From Flavobacterium sp. UBA6203 (lineage in GTDB: Bacteria; Bacteroidota; Bacteroidia; Flavobacteriales; Flavobacteriaceae), in assembly GCA_002421645.1 (NCBI GenBank), contig DIST01000045.1, positions 1-7,517 of the forward strand: DNA of 7,517 nucleotides, in the 5' to 3' direction. A program made the position numbers and the translations under genes. Position 1 is the first letter of the stretch. Each line of letters begins with the position of its first letter. Shown in pieces: positions 1-6,907 of this stretch. The notes beneath the pieces were generated by a model. That model saw nothing but the letters and a program-made list of their open reading frames with translations. It ran no database searches and had not been told where the DNA came from.

Positions 1-209
1 CAAACATTCCTTCAAGTGCCATGACATTAAGTGGTTTTAGTGTAGACAAAGCGCGACATTTTACTTACTTTTTTGGAAAACATCAAAACGCTTCTTATTT
101 TCATATTTGTGAAGGAGCTCCTGCACTCGATGATTCTAAAAATAATCATTTAACCGGTAAATTAATAGCTTCATTAATCACCGATTTCATGAAGGCGAAA
201 ATGGGATAA
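1..209 (+). CDS. hutG: C-terminal end of an arginase-family hydrolase, probably formimidoylglutamase (5' end outside the window)
   Basis: The frame is open from the first complete codon at position 3 and ends with TAA at 207-209, giving the last 68 residues; the start lies upstream of the window. Formimidoylglutamase hydrolyses N-formimidoyl-L-glutamate to glutamate and formamide in cytoplasmic histidine breakdown. What is visible is the segment SSAMTLSGFS followed about 20 residues later by HICEGAP, then a helix ending in LIASLITDF. This fits the C-terminal end of the arginase/ureohydrolase fold and, from memory, the formimidoylglutamases of Flavobacterium. The manganese-binding Asp and His residues would lie further upstream and cannot be checked here. 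The ATG at 21 is an internal Met, not the start. Another ureohydrolase activity (arginase or agmatinase type) is possible; the family is more certain than the substrate. Confidence 0.66.
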   Translation, partial: NIPSSAMTLSGFSVDKARHFTYFFGKHQNASYFHICEGAPALDDSKNNHLTGKLIASLITDFMKAKMG

Positions 210-232
210 AACCAATTTGCTTAAAATAACAC

Positions 233-240
233 TATCTTTG
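233..240 (+). promoter_or_regulatory. Candidate Bacteroidota -7 promoter element for the DEAD-box helicase gene
   Basis: TATCTTTG matches the TAnnTTTG -7 consensus of Bacteroidota housekeeping promoters exactly and lies 40 bases before the helicase ATG. The -33 part is weak: the nearest TTTG (216-219) leaves a spacer of only 13 bases, shorter than the usual 17-23. Transcription would start around 245-248, at the base of the hairpin that follows. Confidence 0.5.
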
Positions 241-244
241 TACT

Positions 245-266
245 CTTATCGAACTTATTCGATAGG
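245..266 (+). promoter_or_regulatory. Hairpin in the 5' leader of the helicase gene
   Basis: Bases 245-253 pair with 258-266 (CTTATCGAA against TTCGATAGG), a 9-bp stem including one G-T wobble around the 4-base loop CTTA. It lies immediately after the predicted transcription start and 14 bases before the ATG. The bases that follow are AAAATTTATTATTT rather than a T run, so it is not a standard intrinsic terminator. It could stabilise the 5' end of the mRNA, act as a folding switch for translation, or mark the end of the upstream transcript. The structure is seen; the role is inference. Confidence 0.45.
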
Positions 267-280
267 AAAATTTATTATTT

Positions 281-1534
281 ATGACATTTAACGAATTAAA
301 ATTATTTAACAATATACAACAAGCTTTAGAAGAAGAAGGCTATACTAACCCTACTCCTATTCAAGAGCAAGCCATCCCTGAAATATTAGCAGGTCAAGAT
401 TTAGTGGCTTGTGCTCAAACTGGAACAGGAAAAACAGGTGCTTTCGCCATTCCAATTCTAAATTTAATTCACCGAATTGTAGGTTCGGCAAAGAAAACAA
501 AACATATACGAACATTAGTAGTAACACCTACTAGAGAATTAGCCATACAAATTGATGAAAGCTTCAAAACCTATGGAAAATATACCAATGTAAAATCATT
601 AGTTATTTTTGGTGGTGTAAATCAAGTACCTCAGGTGAACGAGCTAAAAATGGGTGTTGATGTTTTAATTGCAACTCCAGGGAGACTTTTAGATTTACAC
701 AAACAAGGTTTTATCGATTTGAATCACATGCATCATTTGGTTTTAGACGAAGCCGATCAAATGCTAGACATGGGATTTATTAATGATGTAAAGAAAATCA
801 TCAAATTAACTCCAGAAAATCGTCAAACATTATTGTTTTCTGCAACGATGCCTTTAGCAATTAGAGAATTAGCGGATACGTTTTTAACTAGACCAAAATA
901 CATTTCGGTTACACCTATTTCGAGTACGGCTGAAAATGTCACGCAAAAAGTATATTTTGTTAACAAAGACGAAAAACGTCTACTTTTAAAACAGTTAATT
1001 ATTCAGGAAAGTTTGAGCAATGCTTTAGTGTTTACCAGAACGAAACACGGTGCTGACAACATTGTAAAAGTGTTGAAAAAAGCAAGTATTAAAGCTGAAG
1101 CCATTCACGGTGATAAATCTCAAAATGCCCGTCAACGCGTTTTAGAACAATTCAAAAATAAAGAAATTGATATTTTAGTAGCAACTGATATTGCTGCAAG
1201 AGGAATTGATATTGAGCAACTTCCGTTTGTAATTAATTTTGATATTCCAAATATTTCAGAAACCTATGTACACCGTATTGGACGTACAGGTCGTGCTGGA
1301 AATTCAGGTTTAGCGATTTCATTTTGTGGAAAAGACGAAAAACCCTATTGGCAAGATATTGAGAAATTAATTCGTATGAAAGTCAAAGTAATTACGGATC
1401 ATCCTTATGAATGGAAAGACGAAGTTAAAAATCCAGATGCAAAACCGGATTTAAGAAATAAAAATAAGATGAATCCAGATTCAAAGTCAAGAAAGTCGGA
1501 AGCTTCTAAGAAAAACAAAAAACGTTGGTATTAA
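281..1534 (+). CDS. DEAD-box ATP-dependent RNA helicase, RhlE type
   Basis: This is a 417-residue cytoplasmic RNA helicase that uses ATP to unwind or remodel short RNA duplexes, with usual roles in ribosome assembly, mRNA decay and cold growth. All motifs are present and in order: Q motif (F3 to Q28, with PTPIQ), motif I AQTGTGKT (45-52), Ia PTREL (83-87), GG (111-112), Ib TPGR (132-135), II DEAD (156-159), III SAT (187-189), IV LVFTRT (249-254), V ATDIAARGID (301-310) and VI HRIGRTGRAG (331-340). The closing stretch from about 388 is short, lysine- and arginine-rich and probably disordered, as in RhlE-type enzymes, where it binds RNA. The start is the first Met in frame and sits directly before the Q motif, so it is well fixed. 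The last codons also form half of the terminator stem. Enzyme class is nearly certain; the RhlE subgroup is likely but shared by several paralogues in these bacteria, so no symbol is given. Confidence 0.95.
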   Translation: MTFNELKLFNNIQQALEEEGYTNPTPIQEQAIPEILAGQDLVACAQTGTGKTGAFAIPILNLIHRIVGSAKKTKHIRTLVVTPTRELAIQIDESFKTYGKYTNVKSLVIFGGVNQVPQVNELKMGVDVLIATPGRLLDLHKQGFIDLNHMHHLVLDEADQMLDMGFINDVKKIIKLTPENRQTLLFSATMPLAIRELADTFLTRPKYISVTPISSTAENVTQKVYFVNKDEKRLLLKQLIIQESLSNALVFTRTKHGADNIVKVLKKASIKAEAIHGDKSQNARQRVLEQFKNKEIDILVATDIAARGIDIEQLPFVINFDIPNISETYVHRIGRTGRAGNSGLAISFCGKDEKPYWQDIEKLIRMKVKVITDHPYEWKDEVKNPDAKPDLRNKNKMNPDSKSRKSEASKKNKKRWY

Positions 1535-1550
1535 CCAACGTTTTTTGTTT
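1513..1550. terminator. Bidirectional intrinsic terminator shared by the helicase and kinase genes
   Basis: Bases 1513-1529 and 1534-1550 form a perfect 17-bp inverted repeat around the 4-base loop ATTA (1530-1533). The GC-containing core is ACGTTGGT against ACCAACGT, flanked by an A run on one side and a T run on the other, so either strand ends in a U tract. The helicase stop codon (1532-1534) starts in the loop and the kinase stop codon (1549-1551 on the minus strand) sits at the outer edge, so the stem is largely made of the helicase's last codons. Confidence 0.88.
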
Positions 1551-3744
1551 ATTTACTTAAACGTTTAATAGTTGTAAAAAGTTTGTATCCTTCAAACGGC
1601 TTTACAATTACTTCATCAATTTGTGCTTCTATTATTTTTTCTTCAATATCTTGTTTATCAAAAGCTGTTACAGCAATAATTGGAGTAGTTATTCCTTTTT
1701 CTCGAATCAATTTAGATGTTTCGAAACCATTAATTATTGGCATATTAATATCCATCAAAATGGCGTCAAAATGTACTTTATCTACTAAATCTAATGCTTC
1801 ATAACCATTATCAACAATATCGCATATAAAATTATTATTTTCTAATAATCGCTTTGTTACAACTTGATTAATTTTATTGTCTTCAACTACTAAAATCCTA
1901 TACGCTTTTAATACAGAAACATCTACATCTAGATTATTAATAATTGTATTTACTTTAAAAATATTTGAATCTAGAGGTAGTGTAAAGGTTATTGTTGTTC
2001 CTTTTCCTTCTTCACTTTCTAAATGAATTGTTCCTTGGAATAATTCAACTAATTTTTTTACTATAGTTAATCCTAATCCTGTTCCTTGATAATCATCTTC
2101 TTTACGATAGACTTGTACAAATTTTTCAAAAACTTTATTTTGATTTTCTTTGGCAATTCCTATACCATTATCAATAACTTGAAATTGAATATGATATTTT
2201 GTTCCCACTATTTCAAGTGTTTTAGCTTTCACAATTATTTTACCATTATAGGTGAATTTTAGTGAATTGCTGAGTAAATTTATAAAAATTTGAGAAAGGC
2301 GAATTTTATCCCCTACTAAAAGATTAGGAATTGAATCATCACACTCTATAAAAATTTGGTTGTTGTTCTTTTTTGCTAAAAAATGAAGTGAATCTTTGAT
2401 AACTATTAATTCATCATGAACATTGAATACCATATCTTCAAGAATTACTTGGTTTTCTTCAATTTTATAAACTTTTAAAATATCATTTACCAAAGACAAC
2501 AAATACTTAGCAGAAAACTTTAAAGATTTTAAATGCGGACTATTTTTTAACTCTTTATGTTCATCAAGAATAATATCTGTAATTCCAACTACTCCATAAA
2601 GTGGTGTACGTAACTCGTGACTAATAGTTGAAATAAATTGTGTTTTTAGTTGTGAAGCTTCTTCCGCTTTTTCTTTTGCCTTTAATAAAGCAATATTAGC
2701 CTCTTTTAAATCAATATTTGCTTTAGCTTTAGTTTTGTTATTTCTTATTAAAGAGAGTAAAAGAAGTAAGAGAATAAAAAATATAATCCCTAAAAGAATT
2801 ACAAAAACTCGATTAGCTTGTAATTTTTCAGCTTGAATCTCTTTTTCTTTCTCAATTTGGTCAATTTTACGATTGATTTCGTCATGCTCAATTTGCATTC
2901 CTCCTATTTTAACTTCATTCAATCGATCTTCATTATAAATCTCATCTTGTAATTGGTCATGTTTTAAAAGGTAATAATGTGCTTTTTCAAAGTTTTTAAT
3001 TTTGTAGTAGAAATTAGAAATATCATGATAAACATCACTTGCATTTGATTTAATTAATTCAATATCGTTTTGCTCACAAAACTGAACGGCTTTCAAATAA
3101 TATTCTTCAGCTTTTTTATCATTGTTAATGTAGTTGTAATACAATCCATAGTTCGAATTTAAGGAGATTTTAGATTCTATATCTCCATTTTTATCCACAT
3201 AGTCTTTAATTCCATTAAAATATTGAATACCATTACTAAAATCTTCAACTGCAAAGTAGGCACTTCCAATATTCAATTTTGAAAACATAATTTCATATTC
3301 ATCATTATGTTTAATAGAATATTTTAAACCTTCTTTATAATGTTGAATACCTTTATTAAAATCTATTTTTCGATAACAATAAAGATTTCCTAAATTATTA
3401 TTTAACCAACCTTTAACAGTATCGTTATTAACTTTATTGGCTAAAACTAAACCCTTATTGTAATATTCAATTGCTTTTTGATAATCAGAGAACTCTTCAA
3501 AATTAAGACCTATAAGATTGTAAGCCTTAGATGCAATTAAATCATCGTTATTCTTCGTAGCAGTAATTAATGCCTTTTGAGCATAATCTAAAGATTTTTT
3601 TGTATCAAGTTTTAAAAAGCTTTGTCCCGCTTTTTTTAATAACTCGTTAGCCTCTTTTCTTCTTGAATTTGTATCTTGTGCAAAACCAAAAATAAAAGAT
3701 AAACAGAAAAATAAAACAAAATAAAACCGCTTATAAGTTATCAT
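1549..3744 (-). CDS. Hybrid sensor histidine kinase with extracytoplasmic TPR domain and C-terminal receiver
   Basis: This 731-residue inner-membrane protein is a hybrid two-component kinase. Order: signal peptide (1-22, cleavage likely in FAQ); about six tetratricopeptide repeats (roughly 28-270) that should lie in the periplasm; a charged coiled-coil segment (about 285-310); one membrane helix (about 313-333, rich in Ile and Leu); a cytoplasmic coiled coil (335-368); the HisKA dimerisation helix with phospho-acceptor H376 in SHELRTPL; an ATPase domain with N box (N489, N493), G1 DNGIGI (525-530), F box near F539 and G2 GTGLGL (554-559); and a receiver domain with acidic pair E621/D622, phospho-acceptor D665 in LMDINMP, T693 and K715. 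All catalytic residues are intact. There is no HPt or DNA-binding domain and no response regulator next door, so the final output is encoded elsewhere. The signal is unknown; TPRs suggest protein or peptide binding. By eye the gene is more AT-rich than ettA. It lies between two strong terminators and I see no good -7 element before its ATG. Confidence 0.93.
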   Translation of the reverse strand: MITYKRFYFVLFFCLSFIFGFAQDTNSRRKEANELLKKAGQSFLKLDTKKSLDYAQKALITATKNNDDLIASKAYNLIGLNFEEFSDYQKAIEYYNKGLVLANKVNNDTVKGWLNNNLGNLYCYRKIDFNKGIQHYKEGLKYSIKHNDEYEIMFSKLNIGSAYFAVEDFSNGIQYFNGIKDYVDKNGDIESKISLNSNYGLYYNYINNDKKAEEYYLKAVQFCEQNDIELIKSNASDVYHDISNFYYKIKNFEKAHYYLLKHDQLQDEIYNEDRLNEVKIGGMQIEHDEINRKIDQIEKEKEIQAEKLQANRVFVILLGIIFFILLLLLLSLIRNNKTKAKANIDLKEANIALLKAKEKAEEASQLKTQFISTISHELRTPLYGVVGITDIILDEHKELKNSPHLKSLKFSAKYLLSLVNDILKVYKIEENQVILEDMVFNVHDELIVIKDSLHFLAKKNNNQIFIECDDSIPNLLVGDKIRLSQIFINLLSNSLKFTYNGKIIVKAKTLEIVGTKYHIQFQVIDNGIGIAKENQNKVFEKFVQVYRKEDDYQGTGLGLTIVKKLVELFQGTIHLESEEGKGTTITFTLPLDSNIFKVNTIINNLDVDVSVLKAYRILVVEDNKINQVVTKRLLENNNFICDIVDNGYEALDLVDKVHFDAILMDINMPIINGFETSKLIREKGITTPIIAVTAFDKQDIEEKIIEAQIDEVIVKPFEGYKLFTTIKRLSK

Positions 3745-3779
3745 GTAACTGTTTTAAATAGGGGGATGAATTTGATTAC

Positions 3780-3824
3780 TAATATAAAAAAAATCCTGAT
3801 TAAATCAGGATTTTTTTTATATTA
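3780..3824 (-). terminator. Intrinsic terminator of ettA
   Basis: Bases 3780-3800 and 3804-3824 form a perfect 21-bp inverted repeat around a 3-base loop. The core is ATCCTGAT/ATCAGGAT, flanked by eight A on one side and eight T on the other. It begins 4 bases after the ettA stop codon on the minus strand and ends about 35 bases before the kinase start. The T run on each strand would let it work in both directions, but only the minus strand has a gene ending here. Confidence 0.9.
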
Positions 3825-3828
3825 ATGT

Positions 3829-5520
3829 TTATCTGATAAGTTTTTTATATTTAATTCGGGTAGGAACTACATCTTTTCCTAAACGTTTTTTCTTGTTTTC
3901 TTCGTATTCAGAAAAACTTCCTTCAAAGAAATATACTTGAGAATCACCTTCAAAAGCTAAAATATGTGTACAAACTCTATCCAAAAACCATCTATCGTGG
4001 GAAATAATAACCGCACAGCCAGCAAAATTCTCTAAACCTTCTTCTAAAGCACGTAAAGTATTCACATCCAAGTCATTCGTAGGCTCATCTAATAACAATA
4101 CGTTTCCTTCTTCTTTTAATGTCATGGCTAAGTGAAGTCTATTACGTTCTCCACCTGATAAAGTAGCTACTTTTTTGTTTTGATCGCTTCCGCCAAAGTT
4201 AAAACGAGATAAATACGCTCTCGAATTTACTTGTCTTCCGCCCATCATAATTAATTCTTGACCATCGCAGAAATTTTCCCAAATGGATTTATTTACATCA
4301 ATGTTAGCGTGAGTTTGGTCTACGTATGCAATTTTTACAGTATCGCCAATGGTAAAAGAACCACCATCTGGAGTTTCTTCTCCCATAATCATTCTGAAAA
4401 TGGTTGATTTACCAGCACCGTTTGGACCAATAATTCCAACAATTCCCGCTTGAGGCAAAACAAAATTTAAATCGTCATATAACAATTTATCACCAAAAGC
4501 TTTTGCAACTCCTTTCGCTTCAATAACATTAGTTCCTAAACGAGGTCCATTTGGAATGTAGATTTCTAATTTTTCATCTAATTCTTTTTGATCTTCGTTT
4601 AATAATTTATCGTAGTTCTGTAAACGTGCTTTTTGCTTGGTTTGACGTCCTTTTGCACCTTGGCGAACCCAATCCAGCTCACGTTCTAATGTTTTTCTAC
4701 GTTTTGAAGCTACTTTTTCTTCTTGTTCTAAACGTTTTGATTTTTGGTCTAACCAAGAAGAATAATTTCCTTTCCATGGAATACCTTCTCCTCTATCTAA
4801 TTCTAATATCCAACCTGCAACGTTATCTAAGAAATATCTATCGTGCGTTACAGCAATTACAGTTCCGGCATATTGTTGTAAATGTTGCTCTAACCAAAGT
4901 ACTGATTCCGCATCTAAGTGATTGGTTGGCTCATCTAATAACAATACATCTGGTTGCTGTAATAATAAACGACATAAAGCTACACGACGTTTTTCTCCTC
5001 CTGATAATACACTAATCGGCGTATCAGAATCTGGAGTACGTAGTGCATCCATTGCAATTTCTAACTTATTATCAATTTCCCAAGCACCACAAGCATCAAT
5101 TTTATCTTGTAATTCTGCCTGACGATCCATTAGTTTTTGCATTTTATCGGCATCTTCATACACTTCTGGCAAACCAAAATCGTCATTAATTTTGTTGAAT
5201 TCTTCCAATAAAGCAAAAATTTCCGCAGCTCCTTCACGAACTACTTCGATTACGGTTTTAGTTTCGTCTAATTTTGGCTCTTGTTCTAAATATCCTACTG
5301 AATATCCTGGAGCGAAAACTACATCACCTTGGTAGTTTTTGTCAACTCCAGCAATAATCTTCAATAGCGAAGATTTTCCTGAACCATTTAAACCTAAAAT
5401 ACCAATTTTAGCTCCGTAAAAGAAACTCAAATAGATGTTTTTTAATACTTGTTTGTCACTTCCTTGGTAAGCTTTGCTTACTTTTTGCATGGAGAAAATG
5501 ACTTTTTTATCGTCTGACAT
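3829..5520 (-). CDS. ettA: Energy-dependent translational throttle protein EttA (ABC-F ATPase)
   Basis: This 563-residue soluble protein has two ABC ATPase domains and no membrane segment, the hallmark of ABC-F factors. EttA binds the ribosomal E site and gates the first steps of elongation according to ATP/ADP ratio. Domain 1: Walker A GLNGSGKS (43-50), an inserted 'arm' region (about 95-140), signature LSGGE (172-176), Walker B ending in LLLDEPTNHLD (193-203), switch H226. The inter-domain P-site tRNA-interaction linker (about 242-322) is charged and helical and contains GRQTKQKARL. Domain 2: Walker A GPNGAGKS (365-372), LSGGE (454-458), LLLDEPTNDLD (475-485), H508. The end, RIKYKK plus three residues, and the total length match E. 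coli EttA (555 residues), including ELDRGEGIPWKGNYSSWL around 240-257. Both catalytic glutamates are present. Lack of a membrane partner gene and the EttA-like linker argue against a resistance-type ABC-F. It follows the small membrane protein gene by 59 bases and may share its transcript. Confidence 0.96.
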   Translation of the reverse strand: MSDDKKVIFSMQKVSKAYQGSDKQVLKNIYLSFFYGAKIGILGLNGSGKSSLLKIIAGVDKNYQGDVVFAPGYSVGYLEQEPKLDETKTVIEVVREGAAEIFALLEEFNKINDDFGLPEVYEDADKMQKLMDRQAELQDKIDACGAWEIDNKLEIAMDALRTPDSDTPISVLSGGEKRRVALCRLLLQQPDVLLLDEPTNHLDAESVLWLEQHLQQYAGTVIAVTHDRYFLDNVAGWILELDRGEGIPWKGNYSSWLDQKSKRLEQEEKVASKRRKTLERELDWVRQGAKGRQTKQKARLQNYDKLLNEDQKELDEKLEIYIPNGPRLGTNVIEAKGVAKAFGDKLLYDDLNFVLPQAGIVGIIGPNGAGKSTIFRMIMGEETPDGGSFTIGDTVKIAYVDQTHANIDVNKSIWENFCDGQELIMMGGRQVNSRAYLSRFNFGGSDQNKKVATLSGGERNRLHLAMTLKEEGNVLLLDEPTNDLDVNTLRALEEGLENFAGCAVIISHDRWFLDRVCTHILAFEGDSQVYFFEGSFSEYEENKKKRLGKDVVPTRIKYKKLIR

Positions 5521-5551
5521 AAATTATATGTTTGATTATTTGAATATTAAA

Positions 5552-5568
5552 ACTTTGTACTTTTTACT
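5552..5568 (-). repeat. Three-copy AGTnnnn heptad repeat upstream of ettA
   Basis: Read on the minus strand, AGT occurs at 5568-5566, 5561-5559 and 5554-5552, exactly 7 bases apart (AGTAAAA, AGTACAA, AGTTTTA), with a further AGT 5 bases upstream at 5573-5571. It fills much of the 59-base gap between the membrane protein gene and ettA. The region is A-rich, so three copies could arise by chance. The link with the better array at 6851-6885 is inference. Confidence 0.4.
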
Positions 5569-5579
5569 TTACTCTTTTT

Positions 5580-5762
5580 TTACACTCTTCCTTTTAAGGC
5601 ATTAAAAACCCAAGCAATAGCAAAGAAACCAACGCCAACAGCTGAAAATCCCCAACCTGCTACATCGGCATATCTATAAATTCCTAAGCCAATCAATAAT
5701 AATCCCATTAAAATCATAATGAAAGTAGCCCAAGCTAATATTGTATTTTTATTCATTCCCAT
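5580..5762 (-). CDS. Small two-helix membrane protein, function unknown
   Basis: This 60-residue protein consists almost entirely of two hydrophobic helices (about 8-28 and 36-55) joined by the short polar turn YRYADVAGWG, with a basic C-terminus LKGRV. The short size, regular hydropathy and lack of a competing frame support a real gene. From memory it resembles the conserved small Flavobacteriia family that automated pipelines call CAL67264-type membrane protein; I could not confirm this by search. Translation may start at the ATG at 5762 or two codons later at 5756, since the sequence begins Met-Gly-Met. It lies 78 bases after holA and 59 before ettA in the same direction. No enzymatic motif or known function; the conserved Trp and Gly pattern in helix 2 suggests helix packing. 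Confidence 0.82.
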   Translation of the reverse strand: MGMNKNTILAWATFIMILMGLLLIGLGIYRYADVAGWGFSAVGVGFFAIAWVFNALKGRV

Positions 5763-5804
5763 AATTCTATATTTTTAACTAAAGATTTGTGAAATTTAGG
5801 ACTG

Positions 5805-5812
5805 CGAAGGTA
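5805..5812 (-). promoter_or_regulatory. Possible -7 element upstream of the small membrane protein gene
   Basis: On the minus strand TACCTTCG matches TAnnTTTG with one mismatch and is followed by CA, as in many flavobacterial promoters. It sits about 42 bases before the ATG. I see no good -33 TTG at the proper distance, so this is a weak call. Confidence 0.3.
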
Positions 5813-5840
5813 CAAATTTTAAAACTTTTTATACTTTGTA

Positions 5841-6845
5841 TTAAATGAAAATTTTAATCAACATTTCCTTCAATAAATCATGTTGCGACATAGAGGAAGC
5901 TCCTACTCCTTTACTTTTAACATCAATATCTCGCAAAGCTGCTACAATAGCACTTACTTTTTTCATTGGATAATTTCGGAATGCTACTTCGTAATCTTTA
6001 ACAAAATAAGGACTTCCTTTTAAAACTTTAGCTGCATTGAACTGAGATTTATCTTTTAATCCGTGATATTGTAACAATTGCGAAAAGAAACCAAATACTA
6101 ATCCTGTTGTAACTACAATAGGATTGTCTTTTGGATTTTGAGAGAAATGATCGATAATTTTATAAGCTTTTACTTGGTCTTTTTCACCTAATGCTTTTCG
6201 CAACTCGAAGTTGTTGTAATCTTTACTAAATCCGATATTTTCCTCAATATCTTTTGGTGTAAACGTATGTCCTTTAGGAAGTATAATTTTTAGTTTTTCT
6301 AATTCATTATTGATTTTAGATAAATCCGTTCCTAAAAATTCTACTAAAATAGCGGCTGCTTTTGGTTCAATGCTATACCCTTGACCTGATAAAACACGCT
6401 TAATCCAATCGCCAACCTGGTTTTCATACATTTTTTTACTTTCGTAAACTACTCCGACTTTGTCTAAAAGTTTGTTGATTTTTTTACGCTTATCTAATGT
6501 CTTGTACTTGTAAGCAAAAACCAAAACGGTTGTTGGTTGTGGGTTTTCGGCATAAGCCTCTAATTTATCAATATGCCTCGATAATTCTTGTGCTTCTCTA
6601 ACTACAACCACCTGACGGTCGGCCATCATTGGATAACGTTTTGCATTTCCAACCACGTCTTCCATAGTAACATCACGACCGTATAAAATCGTTTGATTGA
6701 AATCGCGTTCGTGTTCTTGCAAGATATTTTGCTCAATAAATTCAGTTAATTTATCAATATAATAAGGTTCATCGCCCATAAAAAAGTAAATGGGTTTGAT
6801 GTTTCCGGCTTTTATATCTTTTGTAATTTGAATTACTTCATCCAT
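5841..6845 (-). CDS. holA: DNA polymerase III subunit delta
   Basis: The delta subunit is the wrench of the clamp loader: it binds the beta sliding clamp and opens it for loading on primed DNA. The 334-residue length is typical (E. coli 343). The N-terminal segment IKPIYFFMGDEPYYIDK (about 16-32) is the degenerate P-loop region of the family, followed by RYPMMADRQVVVVREA (70-85), the usual strand and helix of domain I. Around 172-187 GTDLSKINNELEKLKI matches the conserved 'G-dl-ki--ELeKL' segment of domain II. The remainder, with FELRKALGEKD (213-223) and repeated helices, is the domain III collar. As expected, there are no working Walker motifs, since delta is not an ATPase. The ATG at 6845 is the first in frame and starts directly before the family's conserved region. 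It is divergent from the nuclease-like gene, with a 62-base gap. Confidence 0.92.
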   Translation of the reverse strand: MDEVIQITKDIKAGNIKPIYFFMGDEPYYIDKLTEFIEQNILQEHERDFNQTILYGRDVTMEDVVGNAKRYPMMADRQVVVVREAQELSRHIDKLEAYAENPQPTTVLVFAYKYKTLDKRKKINKLLDKVGVVYESKKMYENQVGDWIKRVLSGQGYSIEPKAAAILVEFLGTDLSKINNELEKLKIILPKGHTFTPKDIEENIGFSKDYNNFELRKALGEKDQVKAYKIIDHFSQNPKDNPIVVTTGLVFGFFSQLLQYHGLKDKSQFNAAKVLKGSPYFVKDYEVAFRNYPMKKVSAIVAALRDIDVKSKGVGASSMSQHDLLKEMLIKIFI

Positions 6846-6850
6846 AATTT

Positions 6851-6885
6851 AGTATTCAGTGGTCAGTAAATAGTTGGCAGTTTGT
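6851..6885 (+). repeat. Five-copy AGTnnnn heptad repeat in the divergent holA gap
   Basis: AGT occurs at 6851, 6858, 6865, 6872 and 6879, exactly every 7 bases, with variable fill (ATTC, GGTC, AAAT, TGGC, TTGT); four of the copies are preceded by C or T. It takes up more than half of the gap between the holA and nuclease-like starts. The fourth copy overlaps the putative -33 TTG. The periodicity is seen directly; whether it binds a protein, marks a mobile short repeat or is relic slippage is unknown. Confidence 0.6.
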
Positions 6886-6903
6886 AATATTTAACTAATT
6901 TTG
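6874..6903 (+). promoter_or_regulatory. Bacteroidota-type promoter of the nuclease-like gene
   Basis: TTG at 6874-6876 (-33) and TAATTTTG at 6896-6903 (-7, exact TAnnTTTG) are separated by 19 bases, within the usual 17-23. The -7 element ends only 4 bases before the ATG at 6908, so transcription would begin at or almost at the start codon, implying a leaderless or nearly leaderless mRNA. Confidence 0.6.
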
Positions 6904-6907
6904 AACT

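Noticed and set aside
216..219. TTTG as the -33 box of the helicase promoter
   Set aside because: The spacer to TATCTTTG is 13 bases, shorter than the normal range, so only the -7 element is annotated.
1583..1804. Plus-strand open frame of 73 codons
   Set aside because: It is antisense to the receiver domain of the kinase, where all conserved residues are accounted for on the minus strand.
4551..5015. Plus-strand open frame of 154 codons
   Set aside because: It lies wholly antisense to ettA, whose product matches EttA along its full length; the predicted peptide has no recognisable family pattern.
4922..5122. Plus-strand open frame of 66 codons
   Set aside because: It is antisense to the first ATPase domain of ettA and overlaps another spurious frame.
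3829..5520. Antibiotic-resistance ABC-F protein
   Set aside because: The arm and linker regions, the length and the RIKYKK ending fit housekeeping EttA rather than resistance-type ABC-F proteins.
5811..5840. Inverted repeat TACAAA...TTTGTA after holA as a terminator
   Set aside because: Only 6 bp with an 18-base A/T-rich interior and no GC core; too weak to call, so holA may simply read on into the next gene.
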